The notes beneath the pieces were generated by a model, which searched no databases, was not told where the DNA came from, and worked only from the letters and a program-made list of their open reading frames with translations. From Myxococcales bacterium (GTDB taxonomy: Bacteria; Myxococcota; Polyangia; HGW-17; SLPX01), in assembly GCA_007131745.1 (NCBI GenBank), contig SLPX01000007.1, forward strand, positions 1-8,916: a stretch of DNA of 8,916 bases. Direction: 5' to 3'. Shown one piece after another: positions 5,705 to 8,916 of this stretch; positions within the stretch are counted from its first letter, which is position 1; each line of letters starts with the position of its first letter. Position numbers and translations under genes: made by a program.

Positions 5705-7468
5705 ATGCAATTGGATCCCAAGAAACATTCCGACTGGGAAATCGCCCAGGCATATGAAGAAAAAATGAAAACCGTCTATCAGCTCGGCGCGGAGTTGGAC
5801 CTTACGGAAGAAGAACTTCTTCCACAGGGACACTTCGTCGCAAAGGTGGACGCTGAAAAACTTCTTCACCGTCTGGCAAGCAAGCCGAACGGGAAATACA
5901 TTGATGTCACGGCCATAACACCCACCCCTCTGGGAGAAGGAAAGAGCACCACCACGATGGGACTCTTGCAGGGAATGGGCAAAAGGGGGAAAAAGGTCAC
6001 CGGAGCGATAAGACAACCCTCCGGCGGACCCACCATGAACATCAAGGGCGGCGCAGCGGGCGGAGGGTTGGCCCAGTGCATACCCCTGACGCGCTTTTCC
6101 CTCGGGCTTACGGGAGATATCAACGCGGTGATGAACGCCCATAACCTGGCGATGACCGCTTTGACTGCGCGAATGCAGCACGAATTCAACTATGGAGACA
6201 AAGCCCTGGAGAAGAGGAATCTACGCCGCCTGGATATCGATCCGAGGCGAATCGAAATCGGCTGGGTGATGGATCTCTGCGCTCAGGCTCTTCGTAACAT
6301 GATTATCGGGATCGGCGGAAAAACCGATGGTTTCATGATGGAATCCAGAACCGACATGGCCGTTTCTTCTGAGGTCATGGCTATTTTGTCGGTTGCACGG
6401 GATCTGAAAGATCTTCGCGAAAGAATGAGCCGAATCGTAGTGGCTTTTGACAAGCACGGAGATCCCGTGACCACCGCGGACCTGGAGGTCGACGGTGCAA
6501 TGACGGCATGGATGGTGGAAGCGCTCAAACCCAACTTGCTACAGACAATCGAAGGTCAACCCTGCTTCGTCCACGCAGGCCCGTTTGCAAACATAGCCAT
6601 CGGGCAATCTTCAATCCTGGCCGACAGAGTGGGTCTGAAACTTGCCGACTACCATGTCACGGAAAGCGGTTTCGGCACCGAGGTAGGTTTCGAGAAATTC
6701 TGGAACATCAAGTGCAGGTTGAGCGGTTTGCGCCCGCAATGTGCAGTGCTTGTCACAACCATCAGGGGTTTGAAATGCCATGGCGGAGGCCCGCCCGTGC
6801 CGCCCGGAAGAAAACTTGACCCTGAATACTTCCGGGAACACGTGGACTGGGTGGTCAAGGGCTCGGAAAACATGGTCTATCACATAGACATCATCAAAAA
6901 ATCCGGAATAAATCCGGTTGTGTGCATAAATGCATTCACGTCCGACACAAAAGACGAAATTCAAGCGGCAAGGCGAATCGCGGAGGAAGCAGGCGCTCGG
7001 GTCGCTGTTTCCGAACACTGGGAAAAAGGTGGGGACGGAGCCGTTGAGTTGGCCGATGCAGTCATTGACGCTTGTGAAGACAAATCAGAGTTTCAATTTC
7101 TCTATGATCAGGAGAGCAGCATACAACATAGAATCGAGACAATCGCGACCCAAGTCTACGGCGCGGATAAAGTCAATTTCCTTCCTGAAGCCGAAGCAAA
7201 ATTGGAACAGCTTGAAAAAGATGAAAATGCTCGAAAAATGCTGGTCTGCATGGTCAAGACCCAGTTGAGTCTCAGCCACGATCCTTCATTGAAGGGGGTT
7301 CCGAAAGGTTGGACCCTCCCGGTACGCGATATTCTTACCTATCGGGGAGCCGGTTTTTTGGTCCCGGTTACCGGCAAAATCAGTCTGATGCCCGGCACGG
7401 CATCCGACCCTGCTTTTCGACGTATTGATGTGGATGTCAAAACAGGCAAAGTGACAGGCCTGTTCTAA
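5705..7468 (+). CDS. fhs: Formate-tetrahydrofolate ligase (10-formyl-THF synthetase)
   Basis: A 587-residue cytoplasmic enzyme that joins formate and tetrahydrofolate with ATP to make 10-formyl-THF, feeding purine, formyl-Met and one-carbon pathways (and, in acetogens, the Wood-Ljungdahl methyl branch). Seen: the P-loop TPLGEGKST (74-82); RQPSGGP (103-109) with the formyl-phosphate-binding Arg; the family signature IKGGAAGGG (113-121); LTGDINAV (135-142); HAGPFANIA (290-298); the second signature [13 protein letters not shown] (351-363); and [10 protein letters not shown] (518-527). The C-terminus VTGLF is family-typical. Compared from memory with the Moorella enzyme (about 559 residues), it carries an insert near 158-173 and the longer HGGGP region. 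In both places, and in RQPS rather than REPS, it resembles the synthetase domain of eukaryotic C1-THF synthase. No key residue is missing. Single gene; no folD or other Wood-Ljungdahl gene is visible. Confidence 0.97.
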   Translation: MQLDPKKHSDWEIAQAYEEKMKTVYQLGAELDLTEEELLPQGHFVAKVDAEKLLHRLASKPNGKYIDVTAITPTPLGEGKSTTTMGLLQGMGKRGKKVTGAIRQPSGGPTMNIKGGAAGGGLAQCIPLTRFSLGLTGDINAVMNAHNLAMTALTARMQHEFNYGDKALEKRNLRRLDIDPRRIEIGWVMDLCAQALRNMIIGIGGKTDGFMMESRTDMAVSSEVMAILSVARDLKDLRERMSRIVVAFDKHGDPVTTADLEVDGAMTAWMVEALKPNLLQTIEGQPCFVHAGPFANIAIGQSSILADRVGLKLADYHVTESGFGTEVGFEKFWNIKCRLSGLRPQCAVLVTTIRGLKCHGGGPPVPPGRKLDPEYFREHVDWVVKGSENMVYHIDIIKKSGINPVVCINAFTSDTKDEIQAARRIAEEAGARVAVSEHWEKGGDGAVELADAVIDACEDKSEFQFLYDQESSIQHRIETIATQVYGADKVNFLPEAEAKLEQLEKDENARKMLVCMVKTQLSLSHDPSLKGVPKGWTLPVRDILTYRGAGFLVPVTGKISLMPGTASDPAFRRIDVDVKTGKVTGLF

Positions 7469-8916
7469 ATATCTACTCCGCCTTCATCCGAAGCGCGCAC
7501 AGCCCGACCGTCGGCCCATCGTTTTATCGCTTTTATCTTTTCCGACATGGTCGTAGCCAGGGGCACCGTATTACCGACCACGGTGTAGAGGTCATCCATT
7601 TCCAGTCCCCGCCCTTCGTCAAAGGCCATGTACAATGCAGATTTGACGGTGTTTTCGATCTCCGCTCCCGTGAAGTTGGATGTGGCCTTGGCCATGTTGA
7701 CAATCGGAAGCGAAGAAGGATCGTGACCCCTTTTCTCCAGGTGCACCTTGAAGATATCCAACCGCTCAGCCTCACTGGGAAGGTCCACGAAAAAGATCTC
7801 GTCAAACCGCCCTTTACGGAGAAGTTCGGCAGGCAAAACATCTATCTGGTTCGCGGTGGCAGCAACAAAGACGGTCTTGGTCTTTTCCTGCATCCATGTC
7901 AAAAAGGAAGAAAAAACTCTTGTGGAAACGCCACCACCACCGGATCCCACGATGGCTGTTTCGATCTCGTCAATCCAGAGAATACAGGGCGAAACAGATT
8001 CAGCGGTATCGATTGCAAGTTCCAGGGCCTTTTCGGGTGTGGTATTGGCCAACCCGTAAATCCGGTTCAAATCCAACCGAACCAAGGGAAGCTCCCAGTA
8101 AGCTGAAATCGCCTGAACGGCAAGGCTTTTTCCACAGCCGCTCACCCCGGTAAGTAAAACTCCTTTTGGCTCCGATATCCCGAACGCCTGTGCCTCCTCC
8201 GTAAAAAAGCGCCTCCTCAACTTCAACCACTTCTTCAACCGACCTAGGCCTCCGACGTGATCCATACGTATTCTCGGAGGAACGAAATCCAGGATTCCCG
8301 ATTTTCTTATGAGTTGCCTTTTTTCGAAATACAGCTCCTCCAGAGCATCAAGCCCTAAACTCTTTCTGGACCAAAATATTTTTCTAAACGCCCTTTTGGC
8401 TTCATCTTCGGTCAACCCGGCAGCACCTGTTACAAAACCATCCTCGCTTGTTTCACCATCAATGGTCACCGAAGCAAACTTGGCGCTCACACCTTTGAAG
8501 ATTTCCCTTATTTCTTCGCCGCCGGGAAGCTCCATCTCCGCCACCACCACCGATTTTTGGAGATCAGGAGGAATGCTGAGCCTGGGAGCGGAAACAAACA
8601 GTGTTCTGAAATCATCCTTCAAAGCTTCATGAATATCACGCAGCCCGCGGACAACCTTGGGATCATCGAAATAGGAATGCAAATCCTTGAACAGAAAAAA
8701 AGCAGGCCCCTTAACCCGCTCAACCACATCCAGAGCTTCCAAGGGATCTTGTGTCCCGGCTACCGGCTCACCGTCTACAAGATCTACAAGCCCCTTGGAA
8801 ACACTCCATACATAAAGCGGCACCGTTTCCTTGAAGGTCTTGCCTGCAATTTGAAGCAGCACCCTTTGCAGTCGCGCCTCTTCCCATGTAACACACCATA
8901 TCAGCGGCGTCCGGGC
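7465..8916 (-). CDS. Ycf46-like AAA+ ATPase (N-terminus outside window)
   Basis: Frame open from the right edge (first codon at 8914-8916) to a TAG at 7465-7467, about 483 residues. A GTG at 8862 is not the likely start, because the 18 codons before it (including [17 protein letters not shown]) match the conserved N-terminus of Ycf46-type proteins; probably only about 10-20 residues are missing. Positions count from the first visible codon. The N-terminal half (1-215) is a non-catalytic domain seen in this family. The AAA+ module follows: Walker A GVSGCGKS (257-264), Walker B ILWIDEIE (312-319), sensor 1 Asn356, arginine-finger region LLRKGRFDE (365-373, Arg367 and Arg370) and sensor 2 FTGAEIE (415-421). 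All ATPase residues are intact. Ycf46 is known from plastids and cyanobacteria, where it has been linked to inorganic-carbon use; its bacterial role elsewhere is unclear. Its stop codon overlaps that of fhs. Confidence 0.9.
   Translation of the reverse strand, partial: ARTPLIWCVTWEEARLQRVLLQIAGKTFKETVPLYVWSVSKGLVDLVDGEPVAGTQDPLEALDVVERVKGPAFFLFKDLHSYFDDPKVVRGLRDIHEALKDDFRTLFVSAPRLSIPPDLQKSVVVAEMELPGGEEIREIFKGVSAKFASVTIDGETSEDGFVTGAAGLTEDEAKRAFRKIFWSRKSLGLDALEELYFEKRQLIRKSGILDFVPPRIRMDHVGGLGRLKKWLKLRRRFFTEEAQAFGISEPKGVLLTGVSGCGKSLAVQAISAYWELPLVRLDLNRIYGLANTTPEKALELAIDTAESVSPCILWIDEIETAIVGSGGGGVSTRVFSSFLTWMQEKTKTVFVAATANQIDVLPAELLRKGRFDEIFFVDLPSEAERLDIFKVHLEKRGHDPSSLPIVNMAKATSNFTGAEIENTVKSALYMAFDEGRGLEMDDLYTVVGNTVPLATTMSEKIKAIKRWADGRAVRASDEGGVDI

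Noticed and set aside
1..8916. A single multi-gene novel system (defence island or biosynthetic cluster)
   Set aside because: Gene directions alternate, there is no shared operon beyond vapBC, and the products belong to unrelated processes. The only defence-like element is an ordinary toxin-antitoxin pair.

Overview
This window looks like a chromosomal segment of a Gram-negative bacterium, most plausibly of deltaproteobacterial/myxobacterial ancestry (Myxococcota, Desulfobacterota or a related candidate phylum). The best clue is the large secreted metallopeptidase: it has a signal peptide, an Asp/Ala/Pro-rich linker, and a C-terminal tail with Gly-Cys motifs, one hydrophobic helix and a terminal Arg/Lys cluster. 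That tail has the layout of a MYXO-CTERM sorting signal. Base composition is moderate. No rRNA, tRNA, CRISPR array or insertion sequence was seen. Taxonomy is inferred from this single marker and could be wrong.

Layout, left to right. (1) The 3' part of a MATE-family multidrug exporter (+), cut by the window edge. (2) On the opposite strand, tail to tail with it, a 186-residue protein of the ERG2 (fungal sterol C8 isomerase)/sigma-1 receptor family. Both acidic residues of the ligand pocket are kept but the N-terminal membrane anchor is missing; this is the most unusual gene here. (3) A divergently transcribed ArfB-type GGQ ribosome-rescue peptidyl-tRNA hydrolase (+). (4) A leftward block: the secreted gluzincin metallopeptidase, followed by a complete VapBC toxin-antitoxin pair. 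Three ATGCAT palindromes spaced about one helical turn apart lie just before vapB and are a likely autoregulatory operator. (5) A full-length formate-tetrahydrofolate ligase (+) whose sequence reads closer to the synthetase domain of eukaryotic C1-THF synthase than to the acetogen enzyme. (6) Converging on it with overlapping stop codons, a Ycf46-like AAA+ ATPase (-), cut at its N-terminus by the right window edge.

The genes do not form one operon or pathway. Directions alternate (+, -, +, - - -, +, -), and the only clear operonic unit is vapB-vapC, possibly with read-through from the peptidase gene. Individual roles are drug/metabolite export, an unassigned sterol- or lipid-ligand protein, stalled-ribosome rescue, extracellular proteolysis, toxin-antitoxin regulation, one-carbon (formate/folate) metabolism and an ATPase of uncertain role. 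I did not find a multi-gene defence or biosynthetic system. The item most worth pursuing is the bacterial ERG2/sigma-1-like protein.
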